Source: Idiomarina ramblicola | GTDB lineage: Bacteria; Pseudomonadota; Gammaproteobacteria; Enterobacterales; Alteromonadaceae | DNA: 64,000 nucleotides | Reading direction: 5' to 3' | Assembly: GCF_003987255.1 (NCBI RefSeq) | Contig: NZ_PIQC01000004.1 | Span: 1 to 64,000 of the forward strand | Shown: positions 39,400-50,396 of the stretch, piece by piece | Position numbering within the stretch: position 1 is the stretch's first letter | How the letters are laid out: the number at the start of each line of letters is the position of its first letter | Notes under the pieces: generated by a model | Databases searched by the model: none | Told to the model about the DNA's origin: nothing | What the model saw: only the letters and a program-made list of their open reading frames with translations | Position numbers and translations under genes: made by a program

Positions 39400-40020
39400 A
39401 TGGCTGGAATTCGCGCAAAGCAAAAAGAGAAAACCCGACAAGCCTTGATTAACGCGGCAATGAATCAGTTAAACGCGGAAAACGGTTTCTCCAGCTTGAG
39501 CTTGCGTGAAGTGGCACGCGAGGCCGGTATTGCCCCCACCTCATTTTACCGACACTTCCGCGACATGGATGAGTTAGGGCTCACTTTGGTTGACGAATGT
39601 GGCCTGGCGCTACGTCAGCTACTTCGTCAGGCACGCCAACGAATAGAATCCGGCGGCTCTATTATTCGGGTATCGATTGAAACTTTTATGCAGTTTGTAG
39701 CGGACAATACCGCCACTTTCCGGCTGCTGCTGCAAGAACGCTCCGGTCGTTCGCGCAGTTTCCGTTTGGCGGTGGTGCGAGAAATAGACCACTTTAAAGC
39801 GGAGCTGGAAGATTACTTAGTTAACGAACAGTCCTTTACCCGCGAGTTGGCCGAATTGCAATCCGATACCATAGCTAAAATCGTATTCAGTGCCGGAGCA
39901 GACTGCTTTGATGTTGATGAAGAAGAACGCGAAATCATTACCGAAAAAACGATTCTGCAAGTTCGCTTAGTTGCCAGAGGCGCCGAAGCGACTCGCCGAT
40001 TACTAAAAAAACAAACTTAA
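39400..40020 (+). CDS. fabR: FabR, TetR-family regulator of unsaturated fatty acid genes
   Basis: A 206-residue TetR-type regulator that in E. coli represses fabA and fabB in response to long-chain unsaturated acyl thioesters. The HTH domain is nearly identical in pattern to FabR ([21 protein letters not shown] at about 32-52, then [12 protein letters not shown]). [15 protein letters not shown] and [13 protein letters not shown] follow as in the family. It is divergent from the desaturase gene, its likely target. No strong ribosome-binding site is seen before ATG 39400. Confidence 0.94.
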   Translation: MAGIRAKQKEKTRQALINAAMNQLNAENGFSSLSLREVAREAGIAPTSFYRHFRDMDELGLTLVDECGLALRQLLRQARQRIESGGSIIRVSIETFMQFVADNTATFRLLLQERSGRSRSFRLAVVREIDHFKAELEDYLVNEQSFTRELAELQSDTIAKIVFSAGADCFDVDEEEREIITEKTILQVRLVARGAEATRRLLKKQT

Positions 40021-40053
40021 TCAGAACATAAACTAGAACAACGGAGAATACCT

Positions 40054-42072
40054 ATGCTTTTACGCGCTGTAGGTGGTATGGCATTAGCGGTCTGGGCGGC
40101 AGATTTAGACGCCCGTGAAATGACGCTAATGGAAACCGTAACCACAAAAGCCATTCGCTCGGCTCAATTGTCACCGGATGGTCAGTTCACTGCGGTTATC
40201 CGCTCAACGCCTCGTACCCCGTACGAAGACGACGACGGCTCCAGCTACAGTGAGTTAGTCCTTATTAACGCTGACGGCGAGGAAACCTCTTACCTAAGCA
40301 AAGATAAGAAGTTCAGCCGGGTCAGCTTTGGTCCGCAGAGCGAATACCTGTACTTTACCGCAAAAGAAGAAGGCGATGAGTACCAGGAATTGTATCGCAT
40401 GCCGGTACGTGGCGGTGGTGTTCAGTCGGTCTTTGAGTTTGACGGTAACATTGGCAGCTACGCACTGAGCGACGATGGCAAGCAACTGGTGTTTTTATCT
40501 TCTGGCGCGAAAGACAGCGATAAGGAAAAGCTTTCGAAAAAGGGTTTTAAAGCCGAAGTGTACGAAGAAGACTTAACTTACACTCAGGTTTACCACGTTG
40601 CTTTGAACGACGAGAGCGCGGAAGCAAAAGCGGTTACCGCAGACAACCAGCACGCACTTTCCGTTAGCTTCCACCCGAACAACGAACAGCTGTTGGTACG
40701 TACCGCGCCAACCTCGCTTGTCGATGACAACTACATGAGCAGCCAGTACCAGTTAATTGAGCTCGATGGCGAAGTAAGTACTTCGTTTAAAAGCGAAGGC
40801 AAACTGGGTCGCGCAGAGTTTTCACCGGATGGTCGTTATTTGGCGATGATCCGCGCGGCTGACTATAACGACCCATCTGCCAGCACCTTGTTCGTTTACG
40901 ATACACGTGAGCAAGAACACCGTAACGTGTTACCCGACTACAAAGGCGCCGTTAAAGACTTTAGCTGGCGCACGAATGAAGAGATTGTCTGGCTGGGACA
41001 CCGTGGTACCGAAACGGAAGTTCAGGCTTTAACACTTAAATTTTTGGAAAGCCGCAGCTTACTAGAACTGGGTGAAGCCATTTTCACCAGCCTGGATGGC
41101 GAAGCTGGTAAGTCAGAGTTTGTATTGACGGGCCACCGCCCAAGCCACCCGAACGAAGCGTTCAAATACAGCAACGGCCGTCTTGAGCGTTTAACCGACT
41201 CCAACCCATGGCTGGCTGACATCGACATGCCGCGCCAGGAAACAATGACCTATGAAGCGCGCGATGGGCTTCAACTAGAAGGTATTGTGGTTTATCCAAA
41301 AGACTACGATGAAAGCAAAAGCTATCCATTAGTGATGGTGATTCACGGCGGTCCTGAGTCGCATTACAGTAACGGCTGGTTAGATCGTTACGCGTCACCG
41401 GTGAAGCACGCAGCAGCTAATGGCTATGCGCTGTTCTTCCCGAATTATCGTGGCAGCACAGGTCGCGGTGTTGAGTTCTCTAAGCTGGGTCAAAACGATT
41501 ACGCGGGTAAAGAGTTCGACGACATTGTTGATGCTAAGAAACACCTAGTCGATATTGGCTTGGCGGACGAGTCTCGCGTGGGTATCACCGGCGGATCATA
41601 CGGTGGTTATGCCTCAGCCTGGGGTGCAACCGCACAGACAGAGCACTTCGCTGCCAGTGTCATGTTCGTTGGTATCAGCGACAACTTATCTAAGTTTGGT
41701 ACGACCGACATTGCTAAAGAAATGCACGCTGTTCATGCCCGCAGCTACCCGTGGGACAAATGGCAATGGTACTTAGAACGCAGTCCGATTTACCACGCAG
41801 AAAAAGCGCGTACGCCAATTCTGATCATGCACGGTAAAGAAGACACACGCGTTCATCCGTCGCAGTCGATGGAACTGTACCGTTACCTGAAGACACACGA
41901 TAACGTGCCGGTTCGCTTAGTACTTTACCCCGGCGAAGGCCACGGTAACCGTAAAGTTGCAGCACAGTTGGACTACAGCATGCGCCTAATGCGCTGGATG
42001 GATAGCTTCCTGGTTGAGAAAGCGGAAGAGAAACCATCGTTTGAGCTGCCACACGCCGAACAGCTTAAATAA
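40054..42072 (+). CDS. S9 family prolyl-oligopeptidase-like serine peptidase
   Basis: A 672-residue peptidase with an N-terminal beta-propeller (about 30-370, WD/PD40-like repeats such as SPDGRYLAMIR) and a C-terminal alpha/beta-hydrolase domain. The catalytic triad is Ser515 (GGSYGGY), Asp597 (GKEDTR) and His630 (GEGHGN). The N-terminus (MLLRAVGGMALAVWAADLDA) looks like a weak signal peptide, so a periplasmic or secreted location is possible. GGAG lies upstream of the ATG. A strong terminator follows. Confidence 0.93.
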   Translation: MLLRAVGGMALAVWAADLDAREMTLMETVTTKAIRSAQLSPDGQFTAVIRSTPRTPYEDDDGSSYSELVLINADGEETSYLSKDKKFSRVSFGPQSEYLYFTAKEEGDEYQELYRMPVRGGGVQSVFEFDGNIGSYALSDDGKQLVFLSSGAKDSDKEKLSKKGFKAEVYEEDLTYTQVYHVALNDESAEAKAVTADNQHALSVSFHPNNEQLLVRTAPTSLVDDNYMSSQYQLIELDGEVSTSFKSEGKLGRAEFSPDGRYLAMIRAADYNDPSASTLFVYDTREQEHRNVLPDYKGAVKDFSWRTNEEIVWLGHRGTETEVQALTLKFLESRSLLELGEAIFTSLDGEAGKSEFVLTGHRPSHPNEAFKYSNGRLERLTDSNPWLADIDMPRQETMTYEARDGLQLEGIVVYPKDYDESKSYPLVMVIHGGPESHYSNGWLDRYASPVKHAAANGYALFFPNYRGSTGRGVEFSKLGQNDYAGKEFDDIVDAKKHLVDIGLADESRVGITGGSYGGYASAWGATAQTEHFAASVMFVGISDNLSKFGTTDIAKEMHAVHARSYPWDKWQWYLERSPIYHAEKARTPILIMHGKEDTRVHPSQSMELYRYLKTHDNVPVRLVLYPGEGHGNRKVAAQLDYSMRLMRWMDSFLVEKAEEKPSFELPHAEQLK

Positions 42073-42085
42073 ACGAAGGCCCAAT

Positions 42086-42123
42086 AAAAAGGCCGGGACT
42101 TTTAGCGAGCTCCCGGCCTTTTT
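42086..42123 (+). terminator. Bidirectional intrinsic terminator
   Basis: AAAAAGGCCGGGA (42086-42098) pairs with TCCCGGCCTTTTT (42111-42123), with A- and T-runs on both sides. It lies between the S9 peptidase and the convergent ABC permease gene and can serve both. Confidence 0.9.
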
Positions 42124-42147
42124 ATGTTTAAACGATAACTTCCTTCT

Positions 42148-43341
42148 CTAGCCTTTTATGGCCTGCCAAATTTCCTTCCAGCCCGGTTCTTTCCCGTAAT
42201 ACTGAATACCCATGGCAAATAACCGGCCCGCTACATTTCGCATCCAGTAAACAAAGGCGCCCAATAGCACTAAACTCAGCAACCACTCCCATACTGCAAC
42301 ATCGGTTTGCATTAAGCGCGCAGGCATCATTGCGAATGAACTGACCGGAATAATGCTCATAACAGTCGCGATAGTAGAGTCTGGCTCACCAATCACACTG
42401 AAACTTAAAAACACCGGTAATAGCGGAACCAACATCACCGTACTGCGCGATGAGTGATTCGGGTCGTCGATGGTTGCCGAAAAACCAGCCAACATTGCGT
42501 TAATTAAAACGGCTCCCAGCACCACAAACAGAATACTGAGCAAAGCGGTTCCTATACCCCAGTCGAGTCCTGAACCACCGTCTTCAGAAAATGTGGCGAT
42601 AACCATACTCACGCCCAAAATCATTAAACCGATAAAGGCCATGGACTTAATACTGTGCAGAGTAATACCTATGATTTTTCCGTCCATCCACTGCGTGGGT
42701 GTCACAATCGTCAGCAACTGTTCCGTCACACGTTGTTGCTTCTCGGCAGTAATCGACATCATCATCAATCCGAAACCGGTGAAAACACCGACCATGATCA
42801 CCATCAGCAACATGGTGGCGGAAGCGTCGCTGGCATCGTCTATCGAAGCGTCTTCGCTTTCTTCAATAGCAAAGGTTATGTCTGGTTTCTCATCAATGAC
42901 TGTGCGCTCTTCCGGCGTCAGTGTCAGTTGTTGAATACGAAGGGTCTGCAACTGCTCCTGCAGCTCGCTGCGTAACTCCTGCTGCCAGCTTTGTGACTTC
43001 TTCACCCAAACCTTAGCGGTTAACTCCGGTGTAATCACAATCAAGGTGTCTAAGTCTTCCGGTAGCTGCGTTTGCCACTTATCCACTTCCATGGTGCCGG
43101 CGCTACGCAGGGTTAAATCTTTTGGCGCCTTGAACTCCCAACCTTGTGGCTTATCCTCCTGATAGAAAATAGCGCCCTGATATTGGTCGGAAAAAATTTG
43201 GGTAATAGCGCCCCAGCCAGCGCTCACTGCAAAAATCAGCACTAAAATCGCAACTGAGAACAGCTCCTGCTTCCACTTAAAAAAGCGTTTGAACTCCCAC
43301 CAGGCAATGGCTTTCAGCTGTTGTAAGTAACTAACTTTCAT
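42148..43341 (-). CDS. ABC-2 type exporter permease (NatB-like)
   Basis: A 397-residue permease with one N-terminal membrane helix (about 30-50), a large extracytoplasmic domain (about 55-180) and about five C-terminal helices (from about 190). This is the layout of ABC-2/NatB/COG1668 exporters. It pairs with the upstream ATP-binding gene, which it overlaps by ATGA. The exported substrate is unknown; Na+ (NatAB) or a peptide are possibilities. Confidence 0.88.
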   Translation of the reverse strand: MKVSYLQQLKAIAWWEFKRFFKWKQELFSVAILVLIFAVSAGWGAITQIFSDQYQGAIFYQEDKPQGWEFKAPKDLTLRSAGTMEVDKWQTQLPEDLDTLIVITPELTAKVWVKKSQSWQQELRSELQEQLQTLRIQQLTLTPEERTVIDEKPDITFAIEESEDASIDDASDASATMLLMVIMVGVFTGFGLMMMSITAEKQQRVTEQLLTIVTPTQWMDGKIIGITLHSIKSMAFIGLMILGVSMVIATFSEDGGSGLDWGIGTALLSILFVVLGAVLINAMLAGFSATIDDPNHSSRSTVMLVPLLPVFLSFSVIGEPDSTIATVMSIIPVSSFAMMPARLMQTDVAVWEWLLSLVLLGAFVYWMRNVAGRLFAMGIQYYGKEPGWKEIWQAIKG

Positions 43342-44264
43342 GACTGCACCTCCCCGGTTTGCTTGCGTATCGTGTCCAGGTACAAGTCATGTAACCCGGG
43401 TTGTATGGGCGCAAAAGCTTTTATTGGCACCTGTTTCGCCAGCGAAGGCCACAACTGCTCAATTTCAGTACCCTTGTTAAAAATTAACTCAACTTGCTCA
43501 TCATTCACTTTACGGATTGACTCTACCTGCTCAGAGCCACTCCATTTTTCCATCGCCAGCTGGGCATCGGTAGTTACACGGTAGATCGGTTCGGGCAGCA
43601 ACGTATTACGAATTTCCTGCAGGCTTCCCTGCGCAACAGCCCGGCCTTTATTCATTAACAGCATGGTATCGGCTAAACGTTCTACCAGTGCCATCTGATG
43701 CGCACTGAGCACCACCGTTTTACCACGCTCGCGGAGCTCACTGAGTACCGTCAACACATGCTCCTGATTCACCGGATCCAGGCCTGAGAAAGGCTCATCC
43801 AGAATCACTAACTGCGGATCGTGCAACAATGTTGCAATGAGCTGCACTTTTTGCTGATTACCTTTAGACATCTGACGCAATGGCTCGTCCTTCCGGTCAG
43901 TCAGTTCAAACCGTTCCAGCCATCTGTCAATATCATCACGAATATCACTCAGCTTCAGTCCACGTAAGCTAGCGATATAACTGAGGTTATCGAGAATAGA
44001 TCGGTCCTGATATAAACCGCGGTCTTCAGGTAAGTAAGCAAAGTCGTGATAGGTCAGTTCGATACTCTCGCCGTTGTTCTCAACGAGGATTTCTCCTTCG
44101 TCGGGCCGGGTCAGGCCAACCAGCATACGAACCAAAGACGATTTACCGGCACCATTGGGTCCAAGCAGAGCCTGTATCTTACCGGGTTCAATATTAAGCG
44201 AAATGGCATCTACCGCAGTAACGGTCCGATAACGCTTAGTGACATTATTAACTGAAAGGCGCAT
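43338..44264 (-). CDS. ABC exporter ATP-binding protein (NatA-like)
   Basis: A 308-residue ATPase. Walker A GPNGAGKSS is at 35-43, the LSGGQ position reads MSKGNQQKVQLIATLL near 139, and Walker B with the D-loop reads LVILDEPFSGLDPVN. The H-loop LSAHQM follows. The C-terminal part (about 220-308) is the extended regulatory region of NatA/CcmA-like proteins. It drives the permease encoded immediately downstream. Confidence 0.9.
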   Translation of the reverse strand: MRLSVNNVTKRYRTVTAVDAISLNIEPGKIQALLGPNGAGKSSLVRMLVGLTRPDEGEILVENNGESIELTYHDFAYLPEDRGLYQDRSILDNLSYIASLRGLKLSDIRDDIDRWLERFELTDRKDEPLRQMSKGNQQKVQLIATLLHDPQLVILDEPFSGLDPVNQEHVLTVLSELRERGKTVVLSAHQMALVERLADTMLLMNKGRAVAQGSLQEIRNTLLPEPIYRVTTDAQLAMEKWSGSEQVESIRKVNDEQVELIFNKGTEIEQLWPSLAKQVPIKAFAPIQPGLHDLYLDTIRKQTGEVQS

Positions 44265-44310
44265 GTTATTTTTCTGTTATTTGCTTATGAAGCGCCTATC
44301 TTAGAAACAC

Positions 44311-44342
44311 AAAGGGCCCGTAACAAGTGTTACGAGCCCTTT
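44311..44342 (-). terminator. Intrinsic terminator of pckA
   Basis: On the minus strand AAAGGGC..CGTAACA pairs with TGTTACG..GCCCTTT, a stem of about 14 bp with one wobble, followed by GTGTTT. It lies 22 bp after the pckA stop and 46 bp upstream of the ABC ATPase start. Confidence 0.75.
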
Positions 44343-44363
44343 AATTTGTATCAAACTATGAAT

Positions 44364-45965
44364 TTACAGCTGAGGTCCAGCAGCTACCAGCGCTTTACCG
44401 TTATCGGTATCGGTAAATTTCTCAAAGTTTGCAACAAAACGGCCGGCTAAGTCTTTGGCGCGAACGTCCCACTCACCGTCCTCTTCGTAAGTTTTACGCG
44501 GATCCAGAATGTTACTGTCTGCAACGCCGGCCAGTTCAGTTGGCATAGCCAGATTGAAGTACGGCAACTCAACGAACTCAGCGTCTTCAATCGAACCATC
44601 TAAAATGGCGTCGATGATGGCACGAGTCGCTTTAATAGAGATACGCTTGCCAGTGCCGTTCCAGCCCGTATTAACCAGGTAAGCTTCTGCGCCAGCCGCT
44701 TCCATACGCTTCACTAAAACTTCTGCGTACTGAGTTGGGTGCAGACTTAAGAACGCCGCGCCAAAACAGCTTGAGAAAGTTGGCGTAGGCTCGGTGACAC
44801 CACGCTCGGTACCCGCCAATTTCGCGGTAAAACCCGATAGGAAGTGGTACTGCGCCTGCTCTTTAGTCAGCTTAGATACCGGAGGCAATACACCGAAAGC
44901 GTCTGCTGTTAAGAAAATTACCTTTTTCGCGTGGCCCGCTTTAGACACCGGCTTAACAATGTTGTCGATGTGATAAATTGGGTACGAAACACGGGTGTTT
45001 TCAGTTTTTGAGTTGTCGTCAAAATCAACGTTTCCGTTGTCATCAACCGCTACATTTTCTAATAAAGCATCACGACGAATCGCATTATAAATGTCGGGTT
45101 CTGCTTCTTTCGACAGGTTGATAGTTTTTGCGTAGCAACCGCCTTCAAAATTAAACACACCGTCGTCATCCCAGCCGTGCTCGTCATCACCAATCAGTGC
45201 GCGTTTAGGATCAGTTGAAAGTGTCGTTTTACCGGTACCAGAAAGGCCAAAGAAAACGGCCACATCGCCTTCTTTACCAACGTTGGCAGAGCAATGCATA
45301 GAAGCGATGCCTTTTAGCGGCAGGAAGTAGTTCATCATTGAGAACATACCTTTCTTCATTTCGCCGCCATACCATGTGCCGCCAATTAACTGAATTTTTT
45401 CAGTTAAGTTAAACGCCACAAAGTTTTCAGAATTCAGTTCCTGTTCCTGCCAGTTAGGATTGATGCACTTAGCACCATTCATAACAACGAAATCTGGCTC
45501 AAAGTTTTCTAGCTCTTCTTCGCTTGGGCGGATGAACATGTTTTTCACGAAATGTGCCTGCCATGCCACTTCCGTAATGAAGCGAACCGCAAGACGTGTA
45601 TCTTCGTTAGCACCACAATAGGTATCAACCACAAATAAGCGCTTTTTGGACAGCTGCTCTGTGACCAAGCCTTTCAGCTCGTTCCAGGTTTCTGTCGACA
45701 GGGGTTTGTTGTCGTTTTTGCCCTGGTCAGCCCACCAGACGGTGTCGCGAGTCGTGTCATCGCGGACAATGTATTTGTCTTTGGGGGAACGTCCGGTGAA
45801 AATTCCTGTATCGACAGCTACCGCTCCAAGGTCCGTTACCGTTCCTTTTTCATAACCTTGCAGGTCATCGCGAGTTTCTTCTTTGAACAGAAGGTCATAG
45901 GACGGATTATGGACGATTTCTTCGACATCGGTGATGCCGTAGCGGCTCAGATCCAGATTTGGCAT
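44364..45965 (-). CDS. pckA: Phosphoenolpyruvate carboxykinase (ATP)
   Basis: Converts oxaloacetate and ATP to phosphoenolpyruvate, CO2 and ADP, the first committed step of gluconeogenesis. It has 533 residues (E. coli 540). The N-terminal [15 protein letters not shown], the segment [15 protein letters not shown], the kinase-1a P-loop [11 protein letters not shown] and the downstream metal-binding DDEHGW are all present. An AGGAG site lies upstream of the ATG. The 5' region holds two palindromes (45998-46009 and 46024-46042) that may be operators. Confidence 0.98.
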   Translation of the reverse strand: MPNLDLSRYGITDVEEIVHNPSYDLLFKEETRDDLQGYEKGTVTDLGAVAVDTGIFTGRSPKDKYIVRDDTTRDTVWWADQGKNDNKPLSTETWNELKGLVTEQLSKKRLFVVDTYCGANEDTRLAVRFITEVAWQAHFVKNMFIRPSEEELENFEPDFVVMNGAKCINPNWQEQELNSENFVAFNLTEKIQLIGGTWYGGEMKKGMFSMMNYFLPLKGIASMHCSANVGKEGDVAVFFGLSGTGKTTLSTDPKRALIGDDEHGWDDDGVFNFEGGCYAKTINLSKEAEPDIYNAIRRDALLENVAVDDNGNVDFDDNSKTENTRVSYPIYHIDNIVKPVSKAGHAKKVIFLTADAFGVLPPVSKLTKEQAQYHFLSGFTAKLAGTERGVTEPTPTFSSCFGAAFLSLHPTQYAEVLVKRMEAAGAEAYLVNTGWNGTGKRISIKATRAIIDAILDGSIEDAEFVELPYFNLAMPTELAGVADSNILDPRKTYEEDGEWDVRAKDLAGRFVANFEKFTDTDNGKALVAAGPQL

Positions 45966-45997
45966 GACGTAAGGCTCCTGAGATTACGGTCTTGTTC

Positions 45998-46009
45998 GTT
46001 AACGTTAAC
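45998..46009. promoter_or_regulatory. Palindrome GTTAACGTTAAC in the pckA leader
   Basis: A perfect 12-bp palindrome 33 bp upstream of the pckA start. Its place suggests an operator for a carbon-flux regulator, but no specific regulator can be named. Confidence 0.35.
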
Positions 46010-46023
46010 AGCAGTAATACCGC

Positions 46024-46042
46024 GCAAAACATCCTGTTTTGC
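46024..46042. promoter_or_regulatory. Dyad GCAAAACA-TCC-TGTTTTGC upstream of pckA
   Basis: A perfect 8-bp inverted repeat about 60 bp upstream of pckA, in the 209-bp region shared with the divergent transporter gene. It could be an operator or a hairpin in the leader. Confidence 0.4.
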
Positions 46043-46174
46043 TGCTGGTTTACTGGTCAATTTTCAGGCCGCGAATGTTAACCCGATTCAGGCAAAAAAG
46101 ATAGAGCAAAATTTTGTCAGTTCGATAGAATGCCCGCCTGACTTAAGCAAGCAGCAGTGGGTTTCTGATCATTT

Positions 46175-47494
46175 ATGCGTGATTCTTTTCACAGCCGAAT
46201 TGGCTTTATACTAGCAGCCGCGGGCTCGGCCGTTGGTCTGGGCAACATTTGGGGCTTTCCGACACAAGTGGCCAACCACGGTGGCGGCGCCTTCCTGCTG
46301 GTCTATCTTTGCGTAATCTTTATACTTGCCATACCCGCGCTTTACAGTGAAATGCTCATTGGTCACAGCGCGCAAGCTAACCCGGTTCGCTCCTTAACAC
46401 AGTTGTCTGAAGGCCGTGCTCGACCCATCGGCCGCCTAATGGGTTATCTGAATGTGCTGGGCTCGTGCTTAATGCTGAGCTTTTATCATGTGGTGGCCGG
46501 CTGGATGTTGGTTCACGCCCTGGGCTTTCTGGCCCGCGGATTTGGCATTGAAGCGGCTGCCGAATTTTTGCTTAACAGCTCGCTAACCCGCGACTTAATT
46601 TTTACCGCTGTCTTTTTGCTGGCCACGGCCTATGTGGTTTTTCAGGGTGTCGAAAAAGGGATTGAGCGCTGGTCTAAGCGTTTAATGCCAACCTTGGTCG
46701 TTTTGCTGGTTGCCCTCATTGCTTACATGCTGACCTTACCCGGTGCTGACGAAGGGTTGCAGAAATACTTAGTGCCAGACTTTAGCCTAATGACCGATAC
46801 CAGCATTTTGGTGGCGGCTATGGGCCAGGCCTTCTTCTCGCTTTCTATTGGCCTGGGCGGCATGATGATTTACGGCTCTTACCTTAAACCCGGCGCTAAT
46901 TTAGGGCGCTTGAGTTTATCGGTCGCTGCACTGGATACTTTTATCGCATTTCTGGCCGGTCTGCTGATTATCCCGGCTTTGTATGCCGGTATCCACCTGG
47001 GCGTCAATGTCGGCGAAGGCTCCCAACTTATTGGCGAAGGTCAGCTCATTTTTGCTGTATTGCCGGAACTCTTTAATAGTATGGGTGTAGCCGGGCCTTT
47101 CGTTGCATTCGCATTCTTTATTCTGCTGAGTATTGCAGCACTGACCTCAACCATTGCTCAGGCGGAAGTGCCGGTTTCTTACTGCATAGAGGAACGAAAA
47201 CTGAATAGGCCACTGGCAACGGCTTTATCGTTGAGTGTTATCGCGACCTTCTCGCTGTTGTTAATCCTGTTCTTTGAGCCGCTGTTCGGCTGGGTTGTTA
47301 CTGCGGTCACACAGTTCCAGTTGCCGCTGTCAGGGTTATTCTACTTGCTGGTCGTTGGCTGGTTATGGCACCGCAGCAACCACTTAAAAGCCATTGCTGC
47401 GGGCAGTATAGGCCTCACTTTATTACGTTGGCATATTCGTTATCTCTGCCCGGTACTGATGAGCATCGTGTTTTATCACGTCGCTTTTAGTTGA
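46175..47494 (+). CDS. Sodium-dependent transporter (NSS/SNF family)
   Basis: A 439-residue inner-membrane Na+-coupled symporter for an amino acid or related solute. It has about eleven to twelve helices. The first-helix signature FILAAAGSAVGLGNIWGFP, with the unwound region of LeuT-type transporters, is at about residues 10-28. PVSYCIEERKL lies late in the protein. The solute cannot be inferred. It is divergent from pckA and convergent with coaD, 7 bp apart. Confidence 0.92.
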   Translation: MRDSFHSRIGFILAAAGSAVGLGNIWGFPTQVANHGGGAFLLVYLCVIFILAIPALYSEMLIGHSAQANPVRSLTQLSEGRARPIGRLMGYLNVLGSCLMLSFYHVVAGWMLVHALGFLARGFGIEAAAEFLLNSSLTRDLIFTAVFLLATAYVVFQGVEKGIERWSKRLMPTLVVLLVALIAYMLTLPGADEGLQKYLVPDFSLMTDTSILVAAMGQAFFSLSIGLGGMMIYGSYLKPGANLGRLSLSVAALDTFIAFLAGLLIIPALYAGIHLGVNVGEGSQLIGEGQLIFAVLPELFNSMGVAGPFVAFAFFILLSIAALTSTIAQAEVPVSYCIEERKLNRPLATALSLSVIATFSLLLILFFEPLFGWVVTAVTQFQLPLSGLFYLLVVGWLWHRSNHLKAIAAGSIGLTLLRWHIRYLCPVLMSIVFYHVAFS

Positions 47495-47501
47495 CCCCGG
47501 C

Positions 47502-48032
<531 letters not shown>

Positions 48033-48162
48033 CTAGTTTTCAGTAAAGAGTACACGCAAGTGCACACCAAACAAAAGCCCGATATTCAAATTAAGGATGC
48101 GAGTTGCGACTAACATCAGTAAACTAGATGGTAACTGACGTTTTTTAATAGTGGAGTAAAAT

Positions 48163-49353
48163 ATGAGCTCAGCCTTTTATCAGCAATTGGCCGACCAACT
48201 GGCCGAAACCAAAGCCGAAGGCCTGTACAAGAAAGAACGTATTATCAGTTCGGACCAAAGCTCTGAAATTACAGTAAATGACCGCAAGGTACTCAACTTC
48301 TGCGCCAACAACTACCTGGGGCTGGCGAACCACCCGGACTTAATTAAAGCCGCAAAACAAGGCCTGGACGAACATGGCTTCGGTACGGCCTCTGTCCGTT
48401 TTATTTGTGGTACTCAGGACATTCACAAAACGCTGGAACAAAAACTGAGCGAGTTTTTGGGTACGGAAGATACCATTTTGTATTCTTCTTGTTTTGATGC
48501 CAACGGCGGTTTGTTTGAAACCATTATGGGCCCGGAAGACGCCATTATCAGTGACGAACTGAACCATGCCAGCATCATTGATGGTATCCGCTTAAGTAAA
48601 GCTAAGCGCTACCGCTACAAAAACAATAACCTGGAAGATTTAGAAGCGCAGTTAAAACAAGCTGACGCAGACGGTGCACGTCACAAGTTAATAGCTACCG
48701 ACGGTGTCTTTTCTATGGATGGCGTTATTGCCGACTTAAAAGGCGTTTGCGACTTAGCCGACAAATACGATGCGCTGGTCATGATGGACGACTGCCACGC
48801 CACCGGCTTCCTTGGCGAAAATGGTAAAGGCACGCATGAATACTGCGACGTTATTGATCGTGTTGATATTATCACCGGCACCTTGGGTAAAGCGCTGGGC
48901 GGTGCCTCTGGTGGTTATACTTCAGGTAAAAAAGAAGTGATTGACTGGCTACGTCAGCGTTCACGCCCTTACCTGTTTTCTAACTCAGTAGCGCCAGCCA
49001 TTGTGCAGGCATCGATTCGTGTACTGGATATGCTGGCCGAAGGCCATGAGCTGCGCAGCCAGCTGTGGGAAAATGCGAGCTACTTCCGTGAGCAAATGAC
49101 TAACGCAGGCTTTACTTTGAGCGGCGCAGACCACGCCATTATCCCGGTAATGGTAGGCGATGCCAAACTGGCCTCAGAAATGTCAGACCGTCTGTTAGAA
49201 GAAGATATTTATGTGATCGGCTTTTCTTTCCCTGTCGTTCCTAAGGGCAAAGCCCGTATCCGCACGCAGATGTCTGCGGCACACACACGCGAACAACTGG
49301 ATCGCACCATTGACGCCTTTACCCGCATAGGTAAAGAGCTGGGTTTGATTTAA
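48163..49353 (+). CDS. kbl: 2-amino-3-ketobutyrate CoA ligase (glycine C-acetyltransferase)
   Basis: A PLP enzyme that cleaves 2-amino-3-oxobutyrate with CoA to glycine and acetyl-CoA, the second step of threonine breakdown. It has 396 residues. The PLP-Lys lies in [14 protein letters not shown], the cofactor contacts in [10 protein letters not shown], and the N-terminal [16 protein letters not shown] is typical. It lies 10 bp upstream of tdh, whose product makes its substrate. GGAG lies upstream of the ATG. Confidence 0.97.
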   Translation: MSSAFYQQLADQLAETKAEGLYKKERIISSDQSSEITVNDRKVLNFCANNYLGLANHPDLIKAAKQGLDEHGFGTASVRFICGTQDIHKTLEQKLSEFLGTEDTILYSSCFDANGGLFETIMGPEDAIISDELNHASIIDGIRLSKAKRYRYKNNNLEDLEAQLKQADADGARHKLIATDGVFSMDGVIADLKGVCDLADKYDALVMMDDCHATGFLGENGKGTHEYCDVIDRVDIITGTLGKALGGASGGYTSGKKEVIDWLRQRSRPYLFSNSVAPAIVQASIRVLDMLAEGHELRSQLWENASYFREQMTNAGFTLSGADHAIIPVMVGDAKLASEMSDRLLEEDIYVIGFSFPVVPKGKARIRTQMSAAHTREQLDRTIDAFTRIGKELGLI

Positions 49354-49363
49354 GGAGTAAAGA

Positions 49364-50389
49364 ATGAAAGCTTTGTCAAAACTGCACGCAAAACCCGGCA
49401 TCTGGATGACGGACGTTGAGAAACCTGAGTGCGGCTACAACGATTTACTGATTAAAATAAAGAAAACCGCTATTTGTGGTACCGATGTTCACATTTACAA
49501 ATGGGACGACTGGTCGCAAAAAACCATTCCGGTGCCTATGGTGGTCGGCCACGAGTATGTTGGTGAAGTTGCCGCTATGGGCGAAGGCGTTCGCGGCTTT
49601 GAAATTGGTGACCGCGTTTCCGGCGAAGGCCACATTACCTGTGGTCACTGCCGTAACTGCCGTGCTGGCCGTCGTCACTTATGCCGTAATACCTATGGCG
49701 TGGGCGTAAACCGTCCGGGCGCTTTTGCCGAATACTTAGCATTACCGGCTGAGAACGCCTTCAAACTGCCAGACGATGTCACTGACGAGATGGCGGCGGT
49801 ATTTGACCCCTTCGGCAACGCCGTTCATACCGCTCTGGCATTCGACTTAGTGGGTGAAGACGTGCTGATTACCGGTGCCGGTCCAATTGGTATTATGGCA
49901 GCAGCCGTTGCCCGTCACGTTGGCGCACGCCACGTGGTTATTACCGACGTCAACGAATACCGTCTGGACTTAGCCCGTAAAATGGGTGTGACCCGCGCAG
50001 TGGACGTCAGTAAAGAAAAGTTGTCAGACGTTATGACCGAACTGGGGATGAAAGAAGGCTTTGATGTCGGTCTGGAAATGTCAGGTGTACCGTCAGCGTT
50101 CTCACAAATGCTGGAAGCCATGAATCACGGCGGCAAAATCGCCATGCTCGGCATTCCGCCGGAAAATGTCGCCATTGACTGGAACCAGGTTATTTTTAAA
50201 GGCTTGGTCATTAAAGGCATTTACGGCCGTGAGATGTTTGAAACCTGGTACAAAATGGCCAGCTTACTGCAGTCAGGACTGGATATTTCACCTATCTTGA
50301 CGCACGAAATGCCTATTGATGACTATGAGAAAGGCTTTGAAACCATGATTTCAGGTCAATCTGGCAAAGTCATACTGAACTGGGATTAA
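49364..50389 (+). CDS. tdh: L-threonine 3-dehydrogenase
   Basis: A zinc-dependent MDR dehydrogenase oxidising threonine to 2-amino-3-ketobutyrate with NAD+. The catalytic zinc ligand Cys38 ([10 protein letters not shown]) and the downstream GHEYVGEV are present, as are the structural zinc cysteines of [16 protein letters not shown] (about 93-107) and the NAD motif [14 protein letters not shown]. The 341-residue length matches E. coli. It forms the kbl-tdh pathway pair with kbl. Confidence 0.97.
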   Translation: MKALSKLHAKPGIWMTDVEKPECGYNDLLIKIKKTAICGTDVHIYKWDDWSQKTIPVPMVVGHEYVGEVAAMGEGVRGFEIGDRVSGEGHITCGHCRNCRAGRRHLCRNTYGVGVNRPGAFAEYLALPAENAFKLPDDVTDEMAAVFDPFGNAVHTALAFDLVGEDVLITGAGPIGIMAAAVARHVGARHVVITDVNEYRLDLARKMGVTRAVDVSKEKLSDVMTELGMKEGFDVGLEMSGVPSAFSQMLEAMNHGGKIAMLGIPPENVAIDWNQVIFKGLVIKGIYGREMFETWYKMASLLQSGLDISPILTHEMPIDDYEKGFETMISGQSGKVILNWD

Positions 50390-50396
50390 CGAATAG

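Noticed and set aside
45858..46214. A 118-codon plus-strand ORF over the start of pckA
   Set aside because: It is mostly the antisense of pckA and its leader, with no recognisable domain.
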